DNA of 16,620 nt. It comes from Clostridium sp. CAG:510. Its GTDB lineage: Bacteria; Bacillota; Clostridia; Lachnospirales; Lachnospiraceae. The notes under the pieces are model-generated. The model was not told the origin of the DNA and did not search any database. It was given only the letters and a program-made list of their open reading frames with translations. The position numbers were made by a program, and so were the translations under genes. The stretch covers positions 1 through 16,620 of the forward strand of contig FR880797.1 of NCBI GenBank assembly GCA_000434615.1, read 5' to 3'. Shown in pieces: positions 6,146-12,778 of this stretch; the first letter of the stretch is position 1, and each line of letters opens with the position of its first letter.

Positions 6146-7135
6146 TTATTGAAACACAAAAATCTGGTCCATAGCCCTTAAAATGCGGAATTCACCCTTC
6201 ATCTTCATTTCTCCCGCCATGAAGGCTCTCTGGAAGCTCATCTTGCCGGCGAAAATATCCTCTAACACCGGTTTATCCAGGCGAATTTCCACGTCCGCTT
6301 CTTTGGCATCATCGTGGTCACAGTTGATTTCATCGCCGTTTACCACGATGGTAAGAGGTGTTTTTCCTTCCCCTACAAATAATTTATAAGTCGCCTGCAA
6401 TCCCTGCTGCGGCTTAAACGCTCTTTCAAAAGCCACCTTATTTTCCTGGGAGGCTTCCGGCGTGTCTTCCATCATGTCCTTAAACAGGCTGGTAAGCTCC
6501 TGTATATCTGTTTTCTGCGTCTGCATATAAACATCATCGGATACGTACTGGGAAAGCTGCTCCGACTCCTGCGGTGTCAGTTCAATGCCCGGCATGCTGG
6601 ATACCGTATTTTTCACTGCCTGATTGCTGGACGGAAAGCTTACCATCTTCTGATTGATGGTACGGTACATATTTTCCGCTTTCTTTTCAATAATGGTAAG
6701 ATATCCCTTATTGGTTTCCAGCTCGGTTGTGTCCGGGATGTAGCCGCATATACCGCTGCAGGGACGTCCGCCTAAAATTTCCCATGCAGTGGCAAGATTT
6801 AATTTGCCTTCTCTTTCCCCGTAGGTTGTAGACATCACAATGGGACACATATAGATTTTTCCGATTTTTTCCTTGTCACCGTACAGCCAGCAGGCATCCA
6901 GAAACTGCTGCATATAGCCGCCGATGCCGTACCATTCCACTGTGGATGCCAAAATAATGCCGTCGGCATCCTTAAGTGTCTGCGGCAGGGTGGTAATATT
7001 ATTCTTTAACTCCTGCAGGTAAAAGCGCTCCACCGTCACGCGAAGTTCTTCCAGCACTTCCTGCATTTTGTTCATTACATATAAGGTAGGGTCATTGATA
7101 AGTCCCCGTCCGCCATAGTAAATGTTTATTTTCAT
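6146..7135 (-). CDS. Flavodoxin-like NAD(P)H-dependent reductase fused to an SCP2 domain
   Basis: A 329-residue two-domain cytosolic protein. Residues 1 to about 165 have a flavodoxin-like fold pattern of the quinone-reductase type: the N-terminal strand MKINIYYGGRG, then ADGIILASTVEWYGIGGYMQQFLDAC, and CPIVMSTTYGEREG in the FMN-binding region. Residues 235-329 look like an SCP2 sterol-carrier domain, with the typical C-terminal G-x-MSFQRAFMAGEMKMKGEF pattern, probably binding a lipid or hydrophobic ligand. A charged, Gln/Glu-rich linker joins them. The start at 7135 has AAAGGATG about 10 bases upstream. It sits between the rhomboid and HIT genes with short gaps. The substrate and the purpose of the lipid domain are not known; a redox step on a lipophilic molecule is an inference. 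Confidence 0.82.
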   Translation of the reverse strand: MKINIYYGGRGLINDPTLYVMNKMQEVLEELRVTVERFYLQELKNNITTLPQTLKDADGIILASTVEWYGIGGYMQQFLDACWLYGDKEKIGKIYMCPIVMSTTYGEREGKLNLATAWEILGGRPCSGICGYIPDTTELETNKGYLTIIEKKAENMYRTINQKMVSFPSSNQAVKNTVSSMPGIELTPQESEQLSQYVSDDVYMQTQKTDIQELTSLFKDMMEDTPEASQENKVAFERAFKPQQGLQATYKLFVGEGKTPLTIVVNGDEINCDHDDAKEADVEIRLDKPVLEDIFAGKMSFQRAFMAGEMKMKGEFRILRAMDQIFVFQ

Positions 7136-7167
7136 AAATGCCTGTCATCCTTTCATAGCCTGAATGC

Positions 7168-7773
7168 TTAATTCCGGTATCCGTTTTTCGGTTTTCCTGC
7201 CTTGCGCACTATACAGACAAGCAGTCCCAGCAGAAATCCCGATGCAAAACCGCCGATATGCGCCGCATTGTCAATGTTTTCGGAACGGATGCCGCAATAA
7301 ATAGAATAAATGACCATAATGGCTATCTTTTCCCACGAAGCATACCGCATCCTCTCCGGATACTGCATGACAAAGGCTAAAAGCACTCCCTCCATGCCGA
7401 ATACAGCGCCGCTTGCTCCCAGGGAAGCTACCGCCCATTCTCCCATATAGATTTTGTAGAACAGGGAAGCCGCATTTCCTATGATGCCGGTCAGAAAATA
7501 GAGAACACCAAAGGTTACGTGTCCCGTTTCTTTTTCCATCATCATGCCTAAGCCGAACAAAATAATCATATTGCTGGCAATGTGCTCAATATCCGCATGC
7601 AGAAACATGGATGTAAATATCCGGTAATACTGACCGCCTTCAAAAAAGAGCTGAGGGCTGATTTCCCCTATATTATATAACAAATTTCCGGTAAATGTAC
7701 ATATGAGAAATATAATGGCGTTCAGTGCCACAATACCTGTGCTGACATACGCCTTGCTTTCTTTTAAGTCCAT
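7168..7773 (-). CDS. Rhomboid-family intramembrane serine protease
   Basis: A 201-residue membrane protein with six predicted transmembrane segments, which cuts substrate membrane helices inside the bilayer. The catalytic dyad is visible: S121 in GASGAVFG and H172 in AHIGGFASG. The oxyanion-side H-x3-N motif HIASN (H64, N68) and the preceding RIFTSMFLHAD (L1 region, 51-61) are standard. The length is close to the minimal bacterial rhomboid core, and no extra domain is fused. The ATG at 7773 has GGAG 6 bases upstream. It is the first gene after the pilus-operon terminator and probably leads the operon that includes the fumarase genes. The substrate is unknown. Confidence 0.93.
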   Translation of the reverse strand: MDLKESKAYVSTGIVALNAIIFLICTFTGNLLYNIGEISPQLFFEGGQYYRIFTSMFLHADIEHIASNMIILFGLGMMMEKETGHVTFGVLYFLTGIIGNAASLFYKIYMGEWAVASLGASGAVFGMEGVLLAFVMQYPERMRYASWEKIAIMVIYSIYCGIRSENIDNAAHIGGFASGFLLGLLVCIVRKAGKPKNGYRN

Positions 7774-7811
7774 AACAATCTCCGATGCAACGAAACTTTA
7801 CTACAATAAAG

Positions 7812-7840
7812 AGGGTATCATTTCTAAAGAAGACTGTCAA
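7812..7840 (-). promoter_or_regulatory. Candidate promoter of the rhomboid-fumarase-plsC operon
   Basis: The minus strand reads TTGACA (7840-7835), a 17-base spacer, then TACCCT (7817-7812), preceded by TG in the extended -10 position. The -35 box begins immediately after the T-run of the terminator. The -10 hexamer is weak, but the perfect -35, ideal spacing and TG support it. The start would be near 7805, about 30 bases before the rhomboid ATG. Confidence 0.6.
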
Positions 7841-8141
7841 TAAAAAGACTCCCGGCAGAAACCGGGAGCCAAAAAGGAAAAATACTTGAAAGCTTGTAGC
7901 CTCCGTCCTTTAGGTAGGCGACCAGTTCCTTCACGGCATCGCCTTCTTTGATTTCCACATAAAAAGCGATTTCTTTGTTCATTTCTTCCTGATAATGGCT
8001 GATATAAACCAGTACATGATTTATCAGTATAATCAATATGACCGTCACCACACTGCAGATATACAGCCCGGCTCCCACTGCAATTCCTATGGCACTGACC
8101 GTCCAGAGCGAAACGGATGTCGTCATGCCCCTGATTTGTCC
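7824..8141 (-). pseudogene. MgtC/SapB-family remnant (C-terminal fragment)
   Basis: An open stretch of about 100 codons whose start (QIRGMTTSVSLW, then VSAIGIAVGAGLYICSV) matches the conserved GLTTAASLW...AIGIAVGAG core in the last transmembrane hairpins of MgtC/SapB proteins. A short hydrophilic tail resembling the beginning of the cytoplasmic C-terminal domain follows. Family members are about 220 residues, so the first half is missing. An in-frame TGA (8144-8142) precedes the homology, and upstream sequence no longer looks like MgtC. At the other end the frame passes through the terminator hairpin before a TAG at 7826-7824, so the native C-terminus is also lost. The ATG at 8126 could give a 100-residue product, but no good ribosome site is seen. 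I read it as decayed. Confidence 0.72.
7842..7870 (-). terminator. Intrinsic terminator ending the Tad pilus operon
   Basis: On the minus strand CTCCCGG pairs with CCGGGAG across a 6-base loop (TTTCTG) and is followed by TC and a run of five T. A matching A/T run on the far side makes it potentially bidirectional. It separates the pilus operon and MgtC remnant from the rhomboid operon. The open frame of the MgtC remnant reads straight through the hairpin. Confidence 0.9.
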
Positions 8142-8145
8142 TCAT

Positions 8146-8184
8146 TCCCGATAATTTGGTACCAAGTTGGTGTCAATACCGGGA
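8146..8184 (-). other. Long imperfect hairpin between the FHA gene and the MgtC remnant
   Basis: The outer arms TCCCGGTA and TATCGGGA (one G-U pair) enclose an inner symmetric hairpin, in which TTG-AC-ACC and GGT-AC-CAA surround the loop AACTT. The inner part includes the 10-base palindrome TTGGTACCAA. No U-run follows on either strand, so it is not a standard terminator. It could protect the 3' end of the pilus mRNA, be a binding site, or be a scar at the MgtC deletion junction. Confidence 0.5.
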
Positions 8185-8194
8185 TTTACAGATT

Positions 8195-9274
8195 TTATCG
8201 ATATGTAAATTCCAGCTTCCCGAATTTTACCTCATCTTCCCTAAGAAGTTCGACTCTTTCATAGGGTCTGAGCTGTATGCCGTTCTTGAAGGTTCCTGCT
8301 GCGGCATTCATATCTTCCATATAAATATGGCCGTCCTCTTCCAGAATTTTAACGTGCATGCTGTCAACGGACGGCTCATTGATGACCAGATCCGCATACT
8401 CCGGCTTCCGTCCGATAATTGCCGGAAACCGTGTAAGGGTAAGCACCCTCCTGTTCTGTCTGCCGTTGCCGTACAGTTTCCGTTCCTCTTTTACTTCATC
8501 GTTACCATACAGCATTCTGTCCTCTTTTTCTGCACCGTTGCCATATGTCTTTCTGTCCGCCTTTTCTTCATAATGCATGTTCTCTTCCCGTACCATGGCA
8601 TATGTATTTTCGCCGGATAGCTTTTCTCTTTCTTTGTTACCTTTATCTCCCTTTACGCCTGTTGCATCCCTTACGCCTGCTTCTTCTGTTCCGCTGCTTG
8701 TTTCCATAGGCCAGGCGTGCAATAAGGACTCGCCCCGAAACTGCTCCCCATGATTTTCCCATGCCGCATACAGGTTGAAAATGGCGTCCATAAGCTCAGC
8801 ATCCTCTTCCTCCGCCTTTTCCAGCAAAAAAGTAAAAAGGGGTTCTACATCTCTTTCCTCTGTTTCCGTAAAATACGGACAATATACAAAATACAGACTT
8901 CCCTCCGGACTGCTCTGGTTCTGCATATTATCCATATCCACATACAGGTATTCCGGCTGCAGCATCAGATTTCTTTCATCCAGCAGGTACTGCTCCAAAG
9001 ACCACAATGCGGTTTCCAGACTGCTGATAAAACAATTCATAAAATTAAGACTGATTTTCTTTTTGGAAAACAGTGTCGGCAGGTTTACCTTACCGGTAAT
9101 ATCGTAATACAACCCGCTTTCCCCGTTATGAATATGAAAATCCGCTCCCAGAATGCCATCTAACTTCTTTCCCGTTAAAATCTGATACTGATAACGCAGC
9201 TTCCCCTGCAGTTCTCCCTGTGGTTTTATCTTCAGATAATTTCTGTTGTAACTGCTGATATATTCTTTTTCCAT
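8195..9274 (-). CDS. DUF6382-FHA domain protein of the Tad pilus operon
   Basis: A 359-residue cytosolic protein. Residues 1 to about 185 resemble the N-terminal DUF6382 domain found with FHA domains in Clostridia. Residues 190-275 are a low-complexity charged linker that contains a 12-residue tandem repeat. Residues 278-355 are an FHA phosphothreonine-binding domain with all hallmark residues: GR (288-289), S305-x-H307, and T328 with NG (331-332). FHA domains read Ser/Thr phosphorylation, so this protein may link a Hanks-type kinase to pilus assembly; no kinase is in the window. The ATG at 9274 has GAGGAG 9 bases upstream. It follows the TadE-like pseudopilin after a gap of about 23 bases and is the last intact gene of the operon. 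The function is inferred from domains and position. Confidence 0.88.
   Translation of the reverse strand: MEKEYISSYNRNYLKIKPQGELQGKLRYQYQILTGKKLDGILGADFHIHNGESGLYYDITGKVNLPTLFSKKKISLNFMNCFISSLETALWSLEQYLLDERNLMLQPEYLYVDMDNMQNQSSPEGSLYFVYCPYFTETEERDVEPLFTFLLEKAEEEDAELMDAIFNLYAAWENHGEQFRGESLLHAWPMETSSGTEEAGVRDATGVKGDKGNKEREKLSGENTYAMVREENMHYEEKADRKTYGNGAEKEDRMLYGNDEVKEERKLYGNGRQNRRVLTLTRFPAIIGRKPEYADLVINEPSVDSMHVKILEEDGHIYMEDMNAAAGTFKNGIQLRPYERVELLREDEVKFGKLEFTYR
8450..8557 (-). repeat. Three tandem 36-base (12-residue) repeats in the FHA protein linker
   Basis: Residues 240-275 of the FHA protein consist of three consecutive 12-residue units beginning DRKTYGNG, DRMLYGND and ERKLYGNG, each followed by a charged KE/NR tail. 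The DNA shows the same 36-base period, with variants of the codons for LYGN recurring. Such an array arises by slippage or unequal exchange and may vary in copy number between strains. Confidence 0.85.
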
Positions 9275-9297
9275 GTTTTTCTGCTCCTCTGTATATT

Positions 9298-9789
9298 TTA
9301 TTGATTTTGCTTTTTCCTGATGGCGCGGCGGCAGAAACGCAACAGATAGACCGGATCTCTACAGCCGCTTTCCACCGTCTCCTGTATATCCCATCCGTCT
9401 GCCGGAAACAGTTTCTCATAAGCTTTTACCGGAACCTCCATATGACCGGACAGAGAAACCGCTGCTTTCCTCTGGATGCTGCCCACATATTCCACCTGAT
9501 AGTCATAAGACAGTCCCACATAAGAGTCCTTGGAAAGCTCCTCGAAATTTTCTTTGCTCAGGGCAGGTACCCGGTCTGCATTCTCAGCATAGACCCTGCT
9601 GCCGCGCAGTGCTGCTATATAGGCATTCTGTTTTATGACACATTTGTCATACTGATAAATACCGGCATAGAAAAGGAATAAAATAACGGTAAATGTAAGC
9701 AGCAGAATAAAAGTTGCCTCCAATGTCATATACCCGGGAAGGGCTTTACCGTACCATCTGTCCGTTTTTGTTGAATTTTTACATAACAA
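9298..9789 (-). CDS. TadE-like pseudopilin of the Tad operon
   Basis: A 163-residue protein with a short basic leader ending in KALPG, then YMTLEATFILLLTF and a single transmembrane helix (about 21-43), then an extracytoplasmic domain. G19|Y20 with E24 at +5 is an exact prepilin-peptidase site, and the peptidase gene lies immediately upstream. TadE-type proteins are minor pilins or assembly factors. The start is TTG at 9789, overlapping the peptidase gene by 11 bases, with GGGGAGG 10 bases upstream. The only ATG in the leader region, at M21, would remove the processing site, so TTG is preferred. The C-terminal half is not recognisable beyond two cysteine-containing basic segments. Confidence 0.78.
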   Translation of the reverse strand: MLCKNSTKTDRWYGKALPGYMTLEATFILLLTFTVILFLFYAGIYQYDKCVIKQNAYIAALRGSRVYAENADRVPALSKENFEELSKDSYVGLSYDYQVEYVGSIQRKAAVSLSGHMEVPVKAYEKLFPADGWDIQETVESGCRDPVYLLRFCRRAIRKKQNQ

Positions 9790-10231
9790 ACAATATCAAC
9801 CTCCCCATTAAAAGAAACGGTACGAATGGCAGCTCCGTCTTCCTGTCTGCTTTCCTCAGGATGACTAAAACAACCGCAAAAAGAGATTGCAAAAACAGTC
9901 CCCAGCAGAAGACAAATCCGGTAATTCCCGCTCCCTCCATGGCACCTATGATAAGAAGCAGGAGTCCATCTCCCATGCCCACCTTTCTTTCTGTCAGAAA
10001 AGAAAGAAGCAGTAAAAATAAACCGGGCAGAAAGCAGCCGGCTGTCTCCATCAATTTTCCGCCAAAGGTGCTGCCCGTGCTCTGTCCGAGGCGTAATCCC
10101 AGAAGAATAAGTCCGGGGAGTATACCTGCTGCCATTAGATATAAAGGTATTTTCTTAAAGCGGATATCCCAGAATGTGCTGATTGCAAGAATACCTATGC
10201 TGCCTATTTCCTGCCAAATTTCCAAATTCAT
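9779..10231 (-). CDS. tadV: A24-family prepilin peptidase (TadV/CpaA-like)
   Basis: A polytopic membrane aspartic peptidase of about 150 residues, the usual size for the TadV/CpaA type without an N-methyltransferase domain. The two catalytic aspartates are visible (numbered from the upstream GTG): D25 in FWDIRFKKIP and D91 in KVGMGDG (GxGD motif). It would remove the basic leader from Flp and TadE-type prepilins at the cytoplasmic membrane face. The start is ambiguous: ATG at 10231 has AAGGAA about 10 bases upstream, whereas GTG at 10240 has AAGGG about 7 bases upstream. I prefer the ATG; the difference is three residues. The coding end overlaps the pseudopilin start. All three predicted substrates are encoded in the same operon. 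Confidence 0.9.
   Translation of the reverse strand: MNLEIWQEIGSIGILAISTFWDIRFKKIPLYLMAAGILPGLILLGLRLGQSTGSTFGGKLMETAGCFLPGLFLLLLSFLTERKVGMGDGLLLLIIGAMEGAGITGFVFCWGLFLQSLFAVVLVILRKADRKTELPFVPFLLMGRLILFVM
9800..9806 (-). promoter_or_regulatory. Ribosome binding site supporting a TTG start
   Basis: The minus strand reads GGGGAGG, 10 bases upstream of the TTG at 9789. It lies inside the last codons of the prepilin peptidase gene. It is the strongest such site near the pseudopilin start and is the main reason to accept the non-ATG start. Confidence 0.6.
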
Positions 10232-10310
10232 TTCTTCCACGTTCCTTCCCTTATGAATATCTTAATCTCCTGCTTTTAACGCCTTGTGCTTTCATTCCTT
10301 ATACCAACAC

Positions 10311-11246
10311 TTACGGATAGCATCTTCCGCAGGGGCTTAAGCTGCCCTCCACGTCCTTCCTTTTTGCCATGTAAACCGTGCGTTTCAGTCCCCGGCATCC
10401 GGCATTTCCGTGATAATGGTTTCCTTCCTGCGTAATATAAAGTACCTGTTCTTTGTCCGGTCTGCATGTTTCACAAGGCTTATAATGCTTCCCCTCGGCA
10501 TTGGTCAACTCCGGCAATGCATCCGCAGTTACGCTATGGACAGAAAGATTGATGTAGGTACAGGAAGGTTCTTTGTGAAAGACTCTGGCATACTCTGCTA
10601 CATACACCATTTCCTCCCGTTTGGCTGCCTCCACATCATAGCCCGTCCAGGCTCTCCCGTAATACCGGCTGTAAAACCATTTCGGCCGGAACCCAGCCAG
10701 GTCTATAAGCGGCGAAACCCGGTAAGATACAACCAGATCCACAATATCTCCCTGTTGCAATACGGAGGAATCAGCGTAAACAAGCCCTTTCCTTCCATAG
10801 CTCAACGGCGATTGTTCCAGATACTCTTTGCCACAATAGTTTTCTACCTTATACTTTACATAACTGTAGGAAAAAGCAATGTTTTCCGCAAATGCCTCCA
10901 GTCCTTCATCATCCTCTTCCTGTACCATCCGCTCATAGGCATAACCGTACACACATAAATCCTGCCCCGTTTCCCGCAGCGCTGCCATCAGGGTCGTTTG
11001 CAGACTGTAGATATTTAAGATTGAAAACAGATTGAGAAAGCAGAACAGAAACAACGGAAGAACCATCGCCGCCTCCACGGTCATGCTTCCCCGTACAAAA
11101 GAAAGTGGGGATATCCCTCTTATGGAATGTATTTTGTTTAAGGAGTAGTTCTTACAAACATAATGGGATATATTTGTGAGAAATTGAGAAGGATGTTTTG
11201 TGCTTATTCGATTATAAGTTGATGAGAGAAATTTGTTTTTTCCCAT
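10311..11246 (-). CDS. TadE-like pilus protein with a duplicated His/Cys C-terminal module
   Basis: A 311-residue secreted or membrane protein. A 53-residue basic leader ends in SFVRG, followed by S54-MTVEAAMVLPLFLF and a transmembrane helix (about 56-82). G53|S54 with E58 at +5 is a prepilin-peptidase site. A middle domain (90-215) has no recognised family. The C-terminal 100 residues hold two copies of one pattern: H224-x4-C229 then C258-x2-C261, and H279-x4-C284 then C306-x2-C309. The second resembles the short YH...C...G...PC..C modules on many Firmicutes surface proteins and nucleases; metal binding is plausible. The only usable start is ATG at 11246, with a modest GGTGAT site. The leader is much longer than normal and A/T-rich. 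It may be a minor or tip pilin. Confidence 0.8.
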   Translation of the reverse strand: MGKNKFLSSTYNRISTKHPSQFLTNISHYVCKNYSLNKIHSIRGISPLSFVRGSMTVEAAMVLPLFLFCFLNLFSILNIYSLQTTLMAALRETGQDLCVYGYAYERMVQEEDDEGLEAFAENIAFSYSYVKYKVENYCGKEYLEQSPLSYGRKGLVYADSSVLQQGDIVDLVVSYRVSPLIDLAGFRPKWFYSRYYGRAWTGYDVEAAKREEMVYVAEYARVFHKEPSCTYINLSVHSVTADALPELTNAEGKHYKPCETCRPDKEQVLYITQEGNHYHGNAGCRGLKRTVYMAKRKDVEGSLSPCGRCYP

Positions 11247-11291
11247 AAAAGGGACATCACCACTTTCTTTTTCCGCTGTTTATAAATAGGC

Positions 11292-12764
11292 TCAATACCC
11301 ATAGGTTCTATCTATGGTATATTTTTTGTCCCGATCACCGCGATAGACAATTTGTACCCGAAAAGACTCAAAGCAGCCGTCCATACAGAAATTTTCATTT
11401 CCGGGAGTATTCCGGATATTCATTTCCATAACATCTGCCATACGCATGGTCAGTTCTTCTTTCCCGTGGAAACACAGAAGAATTCGTAAGTAATCTTCAT
11501 AAGAAAGTCCATCCGTTATCTTGGTCTGCCCTGTCTCCGGTCTCACAAAGTTAAGGGCATTTTCCATGGAATAATGCCATTCCTCCGGCTGTTTGATGAC
11601 AGGAATTCTGCCTCCCTGCAAAAGTATGGTAACATCATACAAGGCTTCCGCCATAGCCCAGATAATTTTCAACAGTTCTTCCAGTACTTCCTCTGCTTCC
11701 GGTATTCCCAGTAAGGATGCCATGGAAAACGCCAGTATCTGTACATATTGTTTTTTGCCTTCATCCTGCATAAGGGCAATCAGATTGGCGCCGCCCCTGA
11801 TTGCCAGTATCTGACCGGCAACAGCTTTGAGGTTATCAATATCCTTTGCCTTTCCCGCAAGAAGATACTCCGTTTCATATGCCAGCCCGAAATTCTTTTC
11901 ATATGCTGACCCGGAATTTTCCTCTCCGTAGTGACCGGTATAGGACATAATATATTCGTGAAAAAACAGTTCATCCCAGAAATCATCCGCATAGCTCTCC
12001 GGCACCGAAAGACCGCCACTTTCAAAATGCGCACGGTGCGAGGCATATTGGGAAAGCGTTATTTCCCGGGAAGACAGCTCTTCCCTGTCCGCCACCAGAT
12101 TCAAAATACCTGCTTCGTAAAAAGTTACCGCATTGTCTTCCTGTTCTTCCTCCTCAAACAATGTACCCATCTTTTTTCCGGTCAGCTCCACAACTTTTTT
12201 CTCTGCTTCCTTCTGCTTCTCCAGCAGATTGATATCCATAATTCCCGAACTCTGCAGGGTAGCCAGCCACTCGCCTGTTTTTTCAAGATACGTGATGCCC
12301 ACATCCTGTTTAATCGCATCCACCGCCTGTCTGCGCAGGGATATACCTCCCTCCTCGCAGGCGGAAAGGGCGCCATTTACCGCTATATTGTCTAATTCCA
12401 TATGTATCAGATTTCCGTAGACTCCCTGCATAAACAGGTCATCGCCCTGCAGATTGTGGTTAATGTAATTCTTTAAGTGTTCTGTCATATTTTCATAGGC
12501 AATCACCTGGGTGCCATAGGAAATATCTGTGAAAAAAACATTATATTGCTCCAGCAGCTCCCTGTGATATTCTGCCAGAATGCTGTTCATCCCGATATCC
12601 GTCACACACTCTGCCGCAAACCGGCGGGTATTTTCCCCGGCACTCACTATGAGTGTCATACTGAAGGACAACATTACCGTCAAAATCAGTGTCAGAAAAA
12701 CTGTCAGATATCCTTTCCCCAAACCCTCCCTCACAGAACAAGTCATGCTTCGTCTGCTATTCAT
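11292..12764 (-). CDS. DUF5702 protein of the Tad pilus operon (TadG-like role)
   Basis: A 490-residue protein with a short basic N-terminus, one transmembrane helix (about 19-43), and a large extracytoplasmic region of acidic helices. The start SVREGLGKGYLTVFLTLILTVML and overall size match the DUF5702 proteins that accompany flp, tadE and cpaF genes in Clostridia, in the place of proteobacterial TadG. The leader looks like a prepilin site (G18|YLTVF), but position +5 is F23, not Glu, so cleavage is doubtful. The middle (about 195-225) is Glu/Lys-rich and may be coiled. The ATG at 12764 has GGGAGG 7 bases upstream and lies 14 bases after flp. Its role in pilus assembly or anchoring is inferred from context. 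Confidence 0.75.
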   Translation of the reverse strand: MNSRRSMTCSVREGLGKGYLTVFLTLILTVMLSFSMTLIVSAGENTRRFAAECVTDIGMNSILAEYHRELLEQYNVFFTDISYGTQVIAYENMTEHLKNYINHNLQGDDLFMQGVYGNLIHMELDNIAVNGALSACEEGGISLRRQAVDAIKQDVGITYLEKTGEWLATLQSSGIMDINLLEKQKEAEKKVVELTGKKMGTLFEEEEQEDNAVTFYEAGILNLVADREELSSREITLSQYASHRAHFESGGLSVPESYADDFWDELFFHEYIMSYTGHYGEENSGSAYEKNFGLAYETEYLLAGKAKDIDNLKAVAGQILAIRGGANLIALMQDEGKKQYVQILAFSMASLLGIPEAEEVLEELLKIIWAMAEALYDVTILLQGGRIPVIKQPEEWHYSMENALNFVRPETGQTKITDGLSYEDYLRILLCFHGKEELTMRMADVMEMNIRNTPGNENFCMDGCFESFRVQIVYRGDRDKKYTIDRTYGY

Positions 12765-12778
12765 CTGTATACCTCCCT

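Noticed and set aside
7837..8145. A 102-codon open frame overlapping the MgtC remnant
   Set aside because: Its translation is Arg/Gly/Cys-rich with no family resemblance; it is the frame-shifted shadow of the MgtC-like frame.
11108..11117. The palindrome GGGATATCCC
   Set aside because: A 10-base palindrome inside coding sequence with no partner or repeat nearby; expected by chance at this scale.
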